From: Burkholderiaceae bacterium 26
Lineage (GTDB): Bacteria > Pseudomonadota > Gammaproteobacteria > Burkholderiales > Burkholderiaceae
Assembly: GCA_000955795.1 (NCBI GenBank)
Contig: JYOB01000008.1
Span: forward strand, 244,561 to 308,560
Length of the DNA stretch: 64,000 nucleotides
Direction: 5' to 3'
Below, piece by piece: positions 25,536 through 33,713 of the stretch. How positions within the stretch are numbered: the stretch's first letter is position 1; every line of letters begins with the position of its first letter. Under the pieces are notes generated by a model. That model saw only the letters and a list, made by a program, of their open reading frames with translations, made no database searches and was not told where the DNA came from. The translations under genes and the position numbers were made by a program.

Positions 25536-27323
25536 TTAGAACAGATCCGCTTCGAGCGCCATCAGCGTCGCGCCGCCGGCACGTGCCATGCGGATCTGCG
25601 AAGCCGTTTCGGGCAGCAGCTTGGCGAAGTAGAAGCGCGCCGTTGCCAGCTTGACCTTGTAGAAGGTGTCGCCGCTGTTTTGCTTTTCCAGAGCGATCTT
25701 GGCCATGCGGGCCCAGAAGTACGAGAACACCAAGTGGCCGACCACACGCAGGTACGGCACCGCCGCCGCGCCCACTTCGTCCGGGTTGGCCATGGCCTTC
25801 ATGCCGATTTCCATGGTCAGCTTCTGGACCTTGTCACCAATGTCGGCCAGCGGATTGATGAACTCCTGCATGGCTTCGTTGGTGCCTTCGGCTTCCACAA
25901 AGTCCTGGACCAGCTTGCCGAACTTCTTCATCTTGGCGCCCATGTCGCCGAGGATCTTGCGGCCCAGCAGGTCCAGCGACTGCACGGTGTTCGTGCCTTC
26001 GTAGATCATGTTGATGCGGGCATCACGCACGTATTGCTCCATGCCCCACTCGGCGATGTAGCCATGGCCACCGAACACCTGCATGCCTTCGTTGGTGGAG
26101 ATGAATGCGTTGTCGCTCAGGAAGGCCTTGGCGATCGGCGTCAGCAGCGCGACCAGATCAGCCGCGTCCTTGCGCGCGGATTCATCTTCGTGCGACAGCT
26201 CGCGGTCAATCTGCAGTGCGATCCAGTAGCTGAATGCGCGGCCGCCTTCTGCAAAGGCGCGCTGCGTCAGCAACATGCGGCGCACATCCGGGTGCACGAT
26301 GATCGGGTCAGCCGGCTTGTCCGGTGCCTTCGGGCCCGACAGGCTGCGCATTTGCAGGCGTTCCTTGGCGTAAGCGGCCGAGTTTTGATATGCAACTTCG
26401 GTCAGGCCCAGGCTCTGCATGCCGACGCCCAGACGGGCGGCGTTCATCATCACGAACATGGCGTTCAGGCCCTTGTTCGGCTCGCCGACCATCCAACCGC
26501 GTGCGCCGTCCAGATTGATCACACAGGTGGCATTGCCGTGGATGCCCATCTTGTGTTCGATGGAGCCGCACTTCACGGTGTTGCGCTCGCCGGGGTTGCC
26601 GTTGGCATCGGGGATGAACTTCGGCACCACGAACAGCGAGATGCCCTTCGTGCCGCCCGGCGCGTCCGGCAGGCGTGCCAGCACCAGGTGGATGATGTTT
26701 TCGGCCAGGTCGTGCTCGCCCGCCGAGATGAAAATCTTCGTGCCGGTGATGGCATATGAGCCATCGGCCAGCGGCTCAGCCTTGGTGCGCAGGATGCCCA
26801 GGTCGGTGCCGCAATGCGGCTCGGTCAGACACATCGTGCCGGTCCACACGCCCGACACCAGCTTCGGCAGGTAGCGCTGCTTGAGCTCGTCGGTGCCGTG
26901 TGCGTGCAGGGCTTCGTATGCGCCGTGCGACAGGCCCGGATACATCGTCCAGGCCTGGTTGGCCGAATTCAGCATCTCGTACAGCGCGTTGTTGATCAGG
27001 ATGGGCAGACCCTGGCCACCGTACTCCGGATCGCATCCCAGTGAGGGCCAGCCAGCCTCAACGTACTGTTGATACGCTTCCTTGAAACCCTTGGGAGCCG
27101 TCACCACGCCGTCGCCGTGGTAGGTGCAGCCTTCGCGATCGCCTGACTGATTAAGCGGGAAGATGACTTCGGAGCAGAACTTGCCGGCTTCCTCGATCAC
27201 CTGATTGATGGTGTCTGCATCGATCTCCGCGTGCTGCGGCATTTGCTTCAGGTGGTCCTCCACGCCGAGAAGCTCGTGGAGAACAAACTGCATGTCACGC
27301 AGCGGTGCGGTGTATTGACCCAT
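25536..27323 (-). CDS. Acyl-CoA dehydrogenase
   Basis: FAD enzyme for the first step of beta-oxidation, 595 residues, of the long DmdC/FadE-like class. The substrate and FAD region C-L-T-E-P-H-C-G-T-D is near residue 166, F-G-G-H-G-Y is near residue 430, and the catalytic Glu is in M-I-Y-E-G-T-N near residue 450. The C-terminal extension after residue 470 is typical of this class. It has a good ribosome site (AAGGAG) and lies 51 bp after the TetR gene, so the regulator and enzymes probably share one transcript. Confidence 0.93.
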   Translation of the reverse strand: MGQYTAPLRDMQFVLHELLGVEDHLKQMPQHAEIDADTINQVIEEAGKFCSEVIFPLNQSGDREGCTYHGDGVVTAPKGFKEAYQQYVEAGWPSLGCDPEYGGQGLPILINNALYEMLNSANQAWTMYPGLSHGAYEALHAHGTDELKQRYLPKLVSGVWTGTMCLTEPHCGTDLGILRTKAEPLADGSYAITGTKIFISAGEHDLAENIIHLVLARLPDAPGGTKGISLFVVPKFIPDANGNPGERNTVKCGSIEHKMGIHGNATCVINLDGARGWMVGEPNKGLNAMFVMMNAARLGVGMQSLGLTEVAYQNSAAYAKERLQMRSLSGPKAPDKPADPIIVHPDVRRMLLTQRAFAEGGRAFSYWIALQIDRELSHEDESARKDAADLVALLTPIAKAFLSDNAFISTNEGMQVFGGHGYIAEWGMEQYVRDARINMIYEGTNTVQSLDLLGRKILGDMGAKMKKFGKLVQDFVEAEGTNEAMQEFINPLADIGDKVQKLTMEIGMKAMANPDEVGAAAVPYLRVVGHLVFSYFWARMAKIALEKQNSGDTFYKVKLATARFYFAKLLPETASQIRMARAGGATLMALEADLF

Positions 27324-27374
27324 CTTGCAACTCCTTGGTGTGTACTGCGCGACCGCTAGGTGTGCGATGCCGCG

Positions 27375-28016
27375 TCAGGTTCGGTAAGACTGAATGAGTT
27401 TGTTAAGCGCCACCATGGCCAGCTCGGCGCTGTTCGGCAACCGCAGGAAACGCGCATCGTGATGCAGCCCCAGCTCCAGGCTGTACATCTCGAAGAGCAT
27501 CAATTGCGGGTCCGCTTCTGCACGCAGGTGGCCTTCTTCCTTTGCCTGTGCGATCGCGCGAGCCAATGCTGCACGCCAGATCGTCACGCTCTTGACGAGT
27601 TCGTCGCGCACCGGGCTTTCGGCACGATCGTCGTACTCCACCGCGCCGCTGATGTAGATGCAGCCCGTGGTCACTTCCTGAATGCGACGCTCCATCCAGC
27701 GTCGCACCATGCTCCACAGGCGCGGCAGACCGCGCGGTTCCGTCAAGCTCGGGTAGAAGACTTCCTGCTCGAACCGTTTGTGATACTCGCGAACCACTTC
27801 CACCTGCAGATCCTCACGCGAGCCGAAGTGCGCGAACACCCCGCTCTTACTCATCTGCATGCGCTCCGCGAGCACACCGATCGTCAATCCTTCCAGTCCG
27901 TCGCGCGAAGCCAATTCCAGCGCGGCATCGAGAATCGCTGCACGCGTCAGTTCGCCCTTGCGCATCGGGGTGGCTGCTGCGTGATTTGATTCGAGACGAG
28001 CGGTCGGGTGACGCAT
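27375..28016 (-). CDS. TetR-family repressor of the beta-oxidation operon
   Basis: A 213-residue regulator. The helix-turn-helix is at about residues 25-70 (R-A-A-I-L-D-A-A-L-E-L-A-S-R-D-G, then M-S-K-S-G-V-F-A-H-F-G-S). The C-terminal domain is likely to bind an acyl-CoA, given its neighbours; this is inference. The start at 28016 (M-R-H-P-T) follows a GGAGAG ribosome site, and an internal Met at residue 18 (M-R-K-G-E-L-T-R) is an alternative. It is the first gene of the operon and has a palindromic operator over its own promoter. Confidence 0.87.
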   Translation of the reverse strand: MRHPTARLESNHAAATPMRKGELTRAAILDAALELASRDGLEGLTIGVLAERMQMSKSGVFAHFGSREDLQVEVVREYHKRFEQEVFYPSLTEPRGLPRLWSMVRRWMERRIQEVTTGCIYISGAVEYDDRAESPVRDELVKSVTIWRAALARAIAQAKEEGHLRAEADPQLMLFEMYSLELGLHHDARFLRLPNSAELAMVALNKLIQSYRT

Positions 28017-28122
28017 GATGATTTCTCTCCGTTCTTTTCTGGGGCGTGACACGCGAGAAAATTGGCTTCCTGCAGGGCGCCTTTCGCGTGCCGGGCAGGA
28101 CTGTAAACCAGCCTGCGCGAAC

Positions 28123-28154
28123 ACTCTAGCCCAAAATCGAACGGTCGTTCAATT
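28123..28154 (-). promoter_or_regulatory. Promoter and TetR operator of the beta-oxidation operon
   Basis: On the minus strand TTGAAC (28147-28152), 18 nt and TAGAGT (28123-28128) form a promoter. A palindrome at 28135-28154, with arms AAT-n-GAACG and CGTTC-n-ATT around GT, covers the -35 and spacer. The size and symmetry are as expected for a TetR dimer, which supports autoregulation of the whole operon. Confidence 0.65.
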
Positions 28155-28369
28155 ATTTACAGGGGCTCTTGGAGCGGCAAGTGTTTTATTAGAAAGCGGC
28201 ATCTAAATGGCGACTCTGAATCGCCACCTTCCGCGGTGCAGCGCAAATCCCGCAAACCCTTTAGATGAAAAGCTTTGCAGGGTGTGCGCCGCACCCATAA
28301 AACGCGTGCGGCGCAGCATATCTGACGGGTTTTCTAGTGCTACCCATCAGTAAATAAACAGCCCGAAAA
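28155..28369 (-). other. Intergenic region with hairpins, after the CoA-transferase gene
   Basis: No gene seen. A perfect 10-bp stem TGCGCCGCAC/GTGCGGCGCA (28285-28315, 11-nt loop) lies 55 bp past the CoA-transferase stop, and a 6-bp stem (TGGCGA/TCGCCA near 28208-28226) lies further on. Neither has a long U tract, but together they probably end the CoA-transferase transcript before the TetR operon promoter. Confidence 0.4.
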
Positions 28370-30034
28370 TCAGACCGGCGTGATGCTCGTGCACATGGCG
28401 CCACGGCGGAAGATGCGGGCGTCCATTTCGCGCAGCTCGGCTGCCACGGCAACCTCTGCCGCACACTGGTCTAACACGTCACGCTGCAGATCGATGCCGG
28501 GAGCGATTTCGGTCAGCGTGAGGCGCCGGCCGCCGTGGCCATCGTCACGCATTTCGAAGACGGCGCGTTCGGTCACGTAGCGCACGCGAATGCCCGATCG
28601 CGCGGCATATTCACCGTTGAAGGTCAGGTGCGACACGGCCGGCACGATCTTCTTGAGCCGTCCTTCCCGCACGATGCGCAGCTTGCCGTCCTCGGCTTCG
28701 ACCTGCAGGCCGCCAGCGGTGAGCGTGCCCATGAACACGACCGAGCGTGCGCTCTGCGTGATGTTGATGAAACCGCCGACGCCCGCGACGACGGTGTCGC
28801 CGCCCTCGCCAAACAGGCTGACGTTGACGTTGCCGGCGCCGTCCAGTTCTGCCAGGCCGAGGATGGCGAGATCGATGCCGCCACCTTCGTAGAAGTCGAA
28901 CTGCGCTGGCTGATCCACCACGGCTTCGGGATAGGCCGAGGCGCCGAAGCTGAGGCCATCTGCCGGCGTGCCACCGATTGGGCCGGCCTCCACGGTGAGC
29001 GTAAAGCCACGCGCGCCTTCCTGTTCTGCCAGGGCTCCGACCGCTGCAGGCATGCCCACGCCCAGATTCACGACGCGCGGTTGCTGCGCCATCAGTTCCA
29101 GCACGGCGCGGCGTTGCACCAGCGTACGGGCATCAAGCGCGCCGTGCTGGCTGGTCTCCAGCGCCTCGCTCGCTTCGATGGCGTCTTCCTTGAGCTGGAT
29201 CGCCTCCCCTTGCCAGGGGCGGATATAGGTCGGGTTGAACGCCTCACCGAAGGTCATCTGGTGTTCGGCTTCATCGTCAGCAACGACCACGTAATCGACG
29301 AGGATGCCCGGCACGTGGATCGCCTGCAGGTTGTCGTGCCGATCGACGAGCCGACGCACCTGCGCGATGACGATGCCACCCGAGTTGCGTGCCGCCTGCG
29401 CCATGGCCAGCAGTTCGTGGTGAAAGGCTTCTTCATGCGTGCTGATGTTGCCGCGCGGGTCGGCGGCCGTGCCGCGTAGAAAGACACAGTGCAGCGGAAA
29501 GCTGGGGTAGAAGAGATAGTCTTCGCCGCGAAAGCGTTCGTACTCGACCCACGAGGCCGTGCCTGCTGCGCGCGCCGCCTTGGCGCGGGCGTTGATGGCG
29601 CCGCCGTGGTAACGCGCGTCAAGCTCCGTGCGCGGGTCGACGAACGTGTGCAAGCCCATCTTGGTCAGCACGCCTGGCTTGCCACCCGCGATGGCTCGGT
29701 ACAGATGCGTGAGCACGCCCTGCGGCAGGTTGAAAGCATCGCACTGCTCGGCAAGCGCCAGGTCCGCCAGCCGTGTGGCGGAGCGCCAATGCCCGCCGAC
29801 CACACAGCGCGTCATCCCGGGATTGCCGAAGTGGTTGACGCCGCGCGTGGCACGATCGCCCTGCCCGGCGGAGTAGACCAGCGTGAGATCGCGCGGCTCG
29901 CCGGTGGCCAGAAAGCGGCGTTCGAGCGCATGCGTGACGGCCTCTGCATGGCCCGCGCCGACAAACCCCGCGCACGCAACCGTCCACTCCGGCTGTACCA
30001 ACCGCGCCGCCTCATCGGCTGTGATGACTTGCAT
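28370..30034 (-). CDS. Acyl-CoA:acetate/3-ketoacid CoA-transferase (YdiF-like)
   Basis: A 554-residue fused alpha-beta CoA-transferase. The N-terminal half (alpha-like) has C-A-G-F-V-G-A-G-H-A-E, and the C-terminal half (beta-like) has N-L-G-V-G-M-P. The catalytic glutamate lies in T-V-E-A-G-P-I-G-G near residue 345, as in YdiF. It moves CoA between short acyl groups, plausibly using acetoacetyl-CoA or acetyl-CoA from the neighbouring beta-oxidation genes. It is a separate unit upstream of the TetR promoter. Confidence 0.88.
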   Translation of the reverse strand: MQVITADEAARLVQPEWTVACAGFVGAGHAEAVTHALERRFLATGEPRDLTLVYSAGQGDRATRGVNHFGNPGMTRCVVGGHWRSATRLADLALAEQCDAFNLPQGVLTHLYRAIAGGKPGVLTKMGLHTFVDPRTELDARYHGGAINARAKAARAAGTASWVEYERFRGEDYLFYPSFPLHCVFLRGTAADPRGNISTHEEAFHHELLAMAQAARNSGGIVIAQVRRLVDRHDNLQAIHVPGILVDYVVVADDEAEHQMTFGEAFNPTYIRPWQGEAIQLKEDAIEASEALETSQHGALDARTLVQRRAVLELMAQQPRVVNLGVGMPAAVGALAEQEGARGFTLTVEAGPIGGTPADGLSFGASAYPEAVVDQPAQFDFYEGGGIDLAILGLAELDGAGNVNVSLFGEGGDTVVAGVGGFINITQSARSVVFMGTLTAGGLQVEAEDGKLRIVREGRLKKIVPAVSHLTFNGEYAARSGIRVRYVTERAVFEMRDDGHGGRRLTLTEIAPGIDLQRDVLDQCAAEVAVAAELREMDARIFRRGAMCTSITPV

Positions 30035-30075
30035 GTCTCCTCCGTCTTGTTATGTTTTTGCAGATGTCTGCACCG

Positions 30076-31344
30076 CTAATACTGCGCTGCGCGCCCGCTG
30101 ATGACGACGCCAAGGCGCACGAGCCGGTAGGCGCACCAGTCTGCCAGGCGCCACCACCAACGGCGCGCGGCGTGCTCATCAGCCAGGACGCGGCGTGCGT
30201 GATGACTGATCGCGTCTTCAAGCGCGCCGCGCAATTCGTTGGCCACGGTTGCATCCCACGCGACGACGTTGGCTTCGCGTGCCAGCAACAGGCTGAAAGG
30301 GTCGATGTTGCTGGAGCCGACGGTGGCCCAGCGGTCGTCCACCACGGCCACCTTGGCGTGCAGGAAGCTGGCCGTGTATTCGTGGATCTCGACGTTGTCC
30401 CGCAGCAGCATGTGATACAGCGAACGCGTCGCGTAGTGCTGCAACCGGTATTCGACCTGTCCTTGCAGCAACAGGCGAACGCGCACACCGCGCTGGCGGC
30501 AGGCCGCCAGCGCGCGCATGAAACGCACGCCCGGCAAGAAGTACGCGTTGGCGATGATCACCTCGTGCCGCGCCACACCCAGCGCGCGCAGATATTCGCG
30601 TTCGATCGCGCGCCGGTTGCGGACGTTGTCACGCAGCACCAGCGAAGCCAACACGGTGCCCGGTGCGCGCGCACTTTCTCGCCCGGACGCGCCGCGATGC
30701 CGTGGTCGCGGCGTATCGGTCATCACCGGAAAGTCGGCGGCGACGCCCGAGACGCCCACCTCCCGCATGCCAGCGCGTACGCCCATCTGCCACCAGAGCC
30801 GGTCGACGGTCAGCGCAATCTGCGCGACCAGTGGCCCGCGCACCCGCACGGCAAAGTCGTAACGCGGTCCCAGCGCAGCGTCGTGAAATGGCGCGTGATT
30901 CAGGTCGTCGATGATATTGATGCCGCCCACGAACGCCACGTGGTCATCGATGACTGCGATCTTCCGATGCAGCCGGCGCAAGTAGCGGCGTTGCAGGCGG
31001 AAACCGCGCACCGGACGATAGATGCGCAAGATCACGCCCGCCCCTTCGAGCATCGCGGCGATGCTGGGGGGCAGCGGGCTGGTGCCGAAGCCGTCGATGG
31101 TCAGGTGGACATCCACGCCACGGCGTGCCGCGCGGGCGAGCGCTTCGGTCACGCTGTGGGCGGCGGCGTCATCGGTGTAGATGTAGGTTTCAAGCGCGAC
31201 ACGGCGTTGGGCGGCATCGATGGCCTCGATCAAGGCTGGGAAGAACTCGGCACCGCCGCACAGCAGGTCGACGTCGTTCCCCGGCAGGGGCTTACCCCGC
31301 CGCCACTCCGAGCGTAGCGGACCCGCATCGCGCACGACCCTCAT
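30076..31344 (-). CDS. clsB: Cardiolipin synthase B (phospholipase D family)
   Basis: A 422-residue enzyme that makes cardiolipin from phosphatidylglycerol at the inner membrane. Two HKD catalytic motifs are present: H-R-K-I-A-V-I-D-D near residue 120 and H-A-K-V-A-V-V-D-D near residue 330. The long upstream frame is not used; the start at 31344 (M-R-V-V-R-D) overlaps the stop of the EEP gene as ATGA. The chain EEP - clsB with that coupling matches the ybhP-clsB pairing known in enterobacteria. Confidence 0.9.
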   Translation of the reverse strand: MRVVRDAGPLRSEWRRGKPLPGNDVDLLCGGAEFFPALIEAIDAAQRRVALETYIYTDDAAAHSVTEALARAARRGVDVHLTIDGFGTSPLPPSIAAMLEGAGVILRIYRPVRGFRLQRRYLRRLHRKIAVIDDHVAFVGGINIIDDLNHAPFHDAALGPRYDFAVRVRGPLVAQIALTVDRLWWQMGVRAGMREVGVSGVAADFPVMTDTPRPRHRGASGRESARAPGTVLASLVLRDNVRNRRAIEREYLRALGVARHEVIIANAYFLPGVRFMRALAACRQRGVRVRLLLQGQVEYRLQHYATRSLYHMLLRDNVEIHEYTASFLHAKVAVVDDRWATVGSSNIDPFSLLLAREANVVAWDATVANELRGALEDAISHHARRVLADEHAARRWWWRLADWCAYRLVRLGVVISGRAAQY

Positions 31345-32087
31345 GGATGCGCCAGTTCCGCCAGCAGGGGCACGTGATCGGAGCGCTGCGCCCATTCGCG
31401 GCCGGTCAGCGCATGCGCGCGTTCGATCTCGAACCCGCGCACGTAAATGCGGTCCAGCCGCAGCCAGGGCATGTGGCTCGGGAAAGTGCGCACCGGGCGC
31501 GTATCGGCGGCCTTGTCGGCTACTTCGGTCGCACCCAGAGCCTGGCAGATCATGCGATCGAGCCGGTTGTTCCAATCGTTGAAATCGCCCGCCACCACGA
31601 GCGGCGCATCTGGCGGCACGACCGAACGCACGCGATCAACGAGCGCTTCCGCCTGCCGCTGCCGGCTGCGTGCAAACAGGCCGAAGTGCGCGCACAGCAG
31701 ATGCACCTCGCCAAAGCCAAGATCCGTCACGGCGTGCAGCAGGCCGCGCTGCTCAAAGCGGTGGTCAGAGATATCGAGGTTTTCCGACAGCAGGATCGGA
31801 TACCGCGACAGGATGGCGTTGCCGTGGTGCCCGTGCTCGTAAACGGCGTTGCGGCCATAGACCGTGTGCGGATAGACGTCGGTCGCGAGGTAGCGCAGTT
31901 GCGTGTAGTTCGGGTCGAACAACTCGGCGGCGACGAGGCGATCGTTGCGATCCTGCACTTCCTGCAGGAAGACGATGTCCGCGTCCATGGTATGCAGGCC
32001 CTGCCGCACGTCATGCACGCGCACGCGCCGCGCAATGCCCGTCACGCCCTTGTGGATGTTGTAGGTGGCGACGCGCAAACGCAGCAT
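31341..32087 (-). CDS. Endonuclease/exonuclease/phosphatase family protein (YbhP-like)
   Basis: A 248-residue EEP-fold hydrolase. The motifs are A-T-Y-N-I-H-K-G at residues 7-14, F-L-Q-E-V near residue 40, G-D-F-N-D-W near residue 168 and the C-terminal S-D-H-V-P-L. No signal peptide is seen. Its tight coupling to clsB suggests a lipid phosphatase-type role, as for YbhP, though nuclease activity cannot be excluded. It starts 1 bp after the Nudix stop. Confidence 0.86.
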   Translation of the reverse strand: MLRLRVATYNIHKGVTGIARRVRVHDVRQGLHTMDADIVFLQEVQDRNDRLVAAELFDPNYTQLRYLATDVYPHTVYGRNAVYEHGHHGNAILSRYPILLSENLDISDHRFEQRGLLHAVTDLGFGEVHLLCAHFGLFARSRQRQAEALVDRVRSVVPPDAPLVVAGDFNDWNNRLDRMICQALGATEVADKAADTRPVRTFPSHMPWLRLDRIYVRGFEIERAHALTGREWAQRSDHVPLLAELAHP

Positions 32088-32088
32088 G

Positions 32089-32574
32089 TCAGGCTTGGTC
32101 CTTTGTCAGCGCAGCCTGACGCGCGTGATAGGCAGCAAGCCGTTCGGGCAACTGCAGAATGGCCTCGGCGTTGCTGCGCGAGAAGCACCGCGCGGCAGCC
32201 TCTTGGTAGGGCAGCCATTCGGCCTGCACATGCTCACGCGGTGACATCCGCACCGACACCTTGCCGCTCACCAGCAGGCCAAACCAATGCTCGGTGTTGC
32301 GCGTAACGCCCGGCGCGTAGCGGTGCCGCCAGCGGGGGTAGATCTCGTATTCGATGTGGTGGCCCCAGTCGATCAGATGATGCTGGGCCGCGTCGATGCC
32401 GGTTTCCTCGAGCACCTCGCGGCGGGCGGTATCTGCCAGGGGCTCGTCGAGCGTATCGCAACTGCCGGTCACGGATTGCCAGAAGCCCTGATGATCTGCC
32501 CGCTCCATCACCAACACATGCAAATCGGGCGTGTGAATGACGACGAGAACGGAGACGGGAATCTTGTGCGACAT
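32089..32574 (-). CDS. nudB: Dihydroneopterin triphosphate diphosphatase (Nudix)
   Basis: Removes pyrophosphate from dihydroneopterin triphosphate in folate synthesis. The 161-residue Nudix protein begins M-S-H-K-I-P-V-S-V-L-V-V-I. The Nudix box G-x5-D-x7-R-E-V-L-E-E-T-G-I spans about residues 37-59; the first acidic residue is Asp instead of Glu. The W-G-H-H-I-E-Y-E-I-Y and E-H-W-F blocks fit NudB. It is coupled to the EEP gene. Confidence 0.87.
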   Translation of the reverse strand: MSHKIPVSVLVVIHTPDLHVLVMERADHQGFWQSVTGSCDTLDEPLADTARREVLEETGIDAAQHHLIDWGHHIEYEIYPRWRHRYAPGVTRNTEHWFGLLVSGKVSVRMSPREHVQAEWLPYQEAAARCFSRSNAEAILQLPERLAAYHARQAALTKDQA

Positions 32575-32690
32575 GGGTGCGGTTGCTGCGTGCTTCGATG
32601 GGCGGCGCGATCGCGCTGGAAGGCAATAGCTTACCGCAGCCAGAAGCGTGCCACCGTGACGCTCAGCGTGCTGCCATGCCGTGGCAACAA

Positions 32691-33551
32691 TCAGGCAGCG
32701 CGCAGCGGCCCTTGACCGGTGCGTGTGCGGGCGAGCCACAGCGCCGTCTCATCCGTCGCCGTTTCGTGACCAAGCTCGCGGCGAGCCACAGCAAGCAGCG
32801 GATCGAGCATCGCTGCATAGTCATCGGCCGCGCGCTGCGATTGCGCCCACAACGCTTCTGTACGCTCGCCGATTTGTTGGCGCAGCGCAGCGAGCTGTGC
32901 GGTCAATTCGCGTTCGCGATTGCCTAGCGTGTTGAATTTCTGGATGAGGAAGCGCTGTACATCGGTCTGCTCCGATTGCGCGTTGGCCTGGTCGAAGCGT
33001 TCAACGATGGCTGAGGTCTCGCGCTCGATGCGATGCAGCTCGCTGGTGCCCTCACGCTCAGCGGTCTCCAGCGCTTGCAAGGCGCGGCGTTCGGCCTGCA
33101 AAACACGTGCGTGGTCGGCAAAGCGAAGTTCTGCCGCCAAATGCGCTTCGGCCAACGGGCGCGGTGTGTCATATACGAGCGGATGCACAGGCATGCCCGG
33201 TGCGGCCGGCGGCAACGCCGTGTCGGGCAAACGCAGGTTGGCGACCGCGTGCAGCCAACGCATCCGCTCCGCCGCAAGGTGACCCAGCGCGCGCATCGCC
33301 TCGACCAAACCCGGAGACGCCGCCGATGCGGGTACCGACAGATGTGCGCTCTGCGCCGCTGCCGCAATTTCGGGCACGCAAGCCGCAACCGTGGTGGCCA
33401 CTGCTTCGGTCATGGCCATGGCGGCACGCCGCGTGGCACGGCGAATTTCGATCCACGCCAGCGTCATCACCATCAGCGCGGCGATCAACCAAGTCAACAA
33501 GAACTCGGCATGTGCGGCGATCCATGTGCGCGCAAAGTCGATGTAGTCCAT
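32691..33551 (-). CDS. Hypothetical membrane-anchored coiled-coil protein
   Basis: A 286-residue protein that I do not recognise. One N-terminal transmembrane helix (about residues 17-35, F-L-L-T-W-L-I-A-A-L-M-V) is followed by a long Ala-rich helical region. Two coiled-coil segments lie at about 135-190 and 200-255. There is no enzyme motif. A strong ribosome site (AAGGAGGAG) precedes the start, and codon use is like the neighbours, so it is a real gene. It lies between aspS (terminator between) and nudB. A scaffold or partition role is possible but unsupported. Confidence 0.7.
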   Translation of the reverse strand: MDYIDFARTWIAAHAEFLLTWLIAALMVMTLAWIEIRRATRRAAMAMTEAVATTVAACVPEIAAAAQSAHLSVPASAASPGLVEAMRALGHLAAERMRWLHAVANLRLPDTALPPAAPGMPVHPLVYDTPRPLAEAHLAAELRFADHARVLQAERRALQALETAEREGTSELHRIERETSAIVERFDQANAQSEQTDVQRFLIQKFNTLGNRERELTAQLAALRQQIGERTEALWAQSQRAADDYAAMLDPLLAVARRELGHETATDETALWLARTRTGQGPLRAA

Positions 33552-33660
33552 CTAAACACTCCTCCTTCGTCGTCACCCAACGTGACAGAAACGAAAGATT
33601 CGGTTTAGCACGCAATGTTCCCGATTGCTGCGCGTTGCCTGGCAGGCGCCCAAGAACAAA

Positions 33661-33687
33661 CCGCGCCGCCCTTGTCAGGCGGCGCGG
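33661..33687 (-). terminator. Terminator of the FmdB-DUF502-aspS operon
   Basis: A 10-bp GC stem CCGCGCCGCC/GGCGGCGCGG (33661-33687) with a 7-nt loop, followed on the minus strand by TTTGTTCTTGG. It lies 26 bp past the aspS stop. Confidence 0.8.
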
Positions 33688-33713
33688 TCTTTGTGAAGCG
33701 TCAGCGCGGGCGC

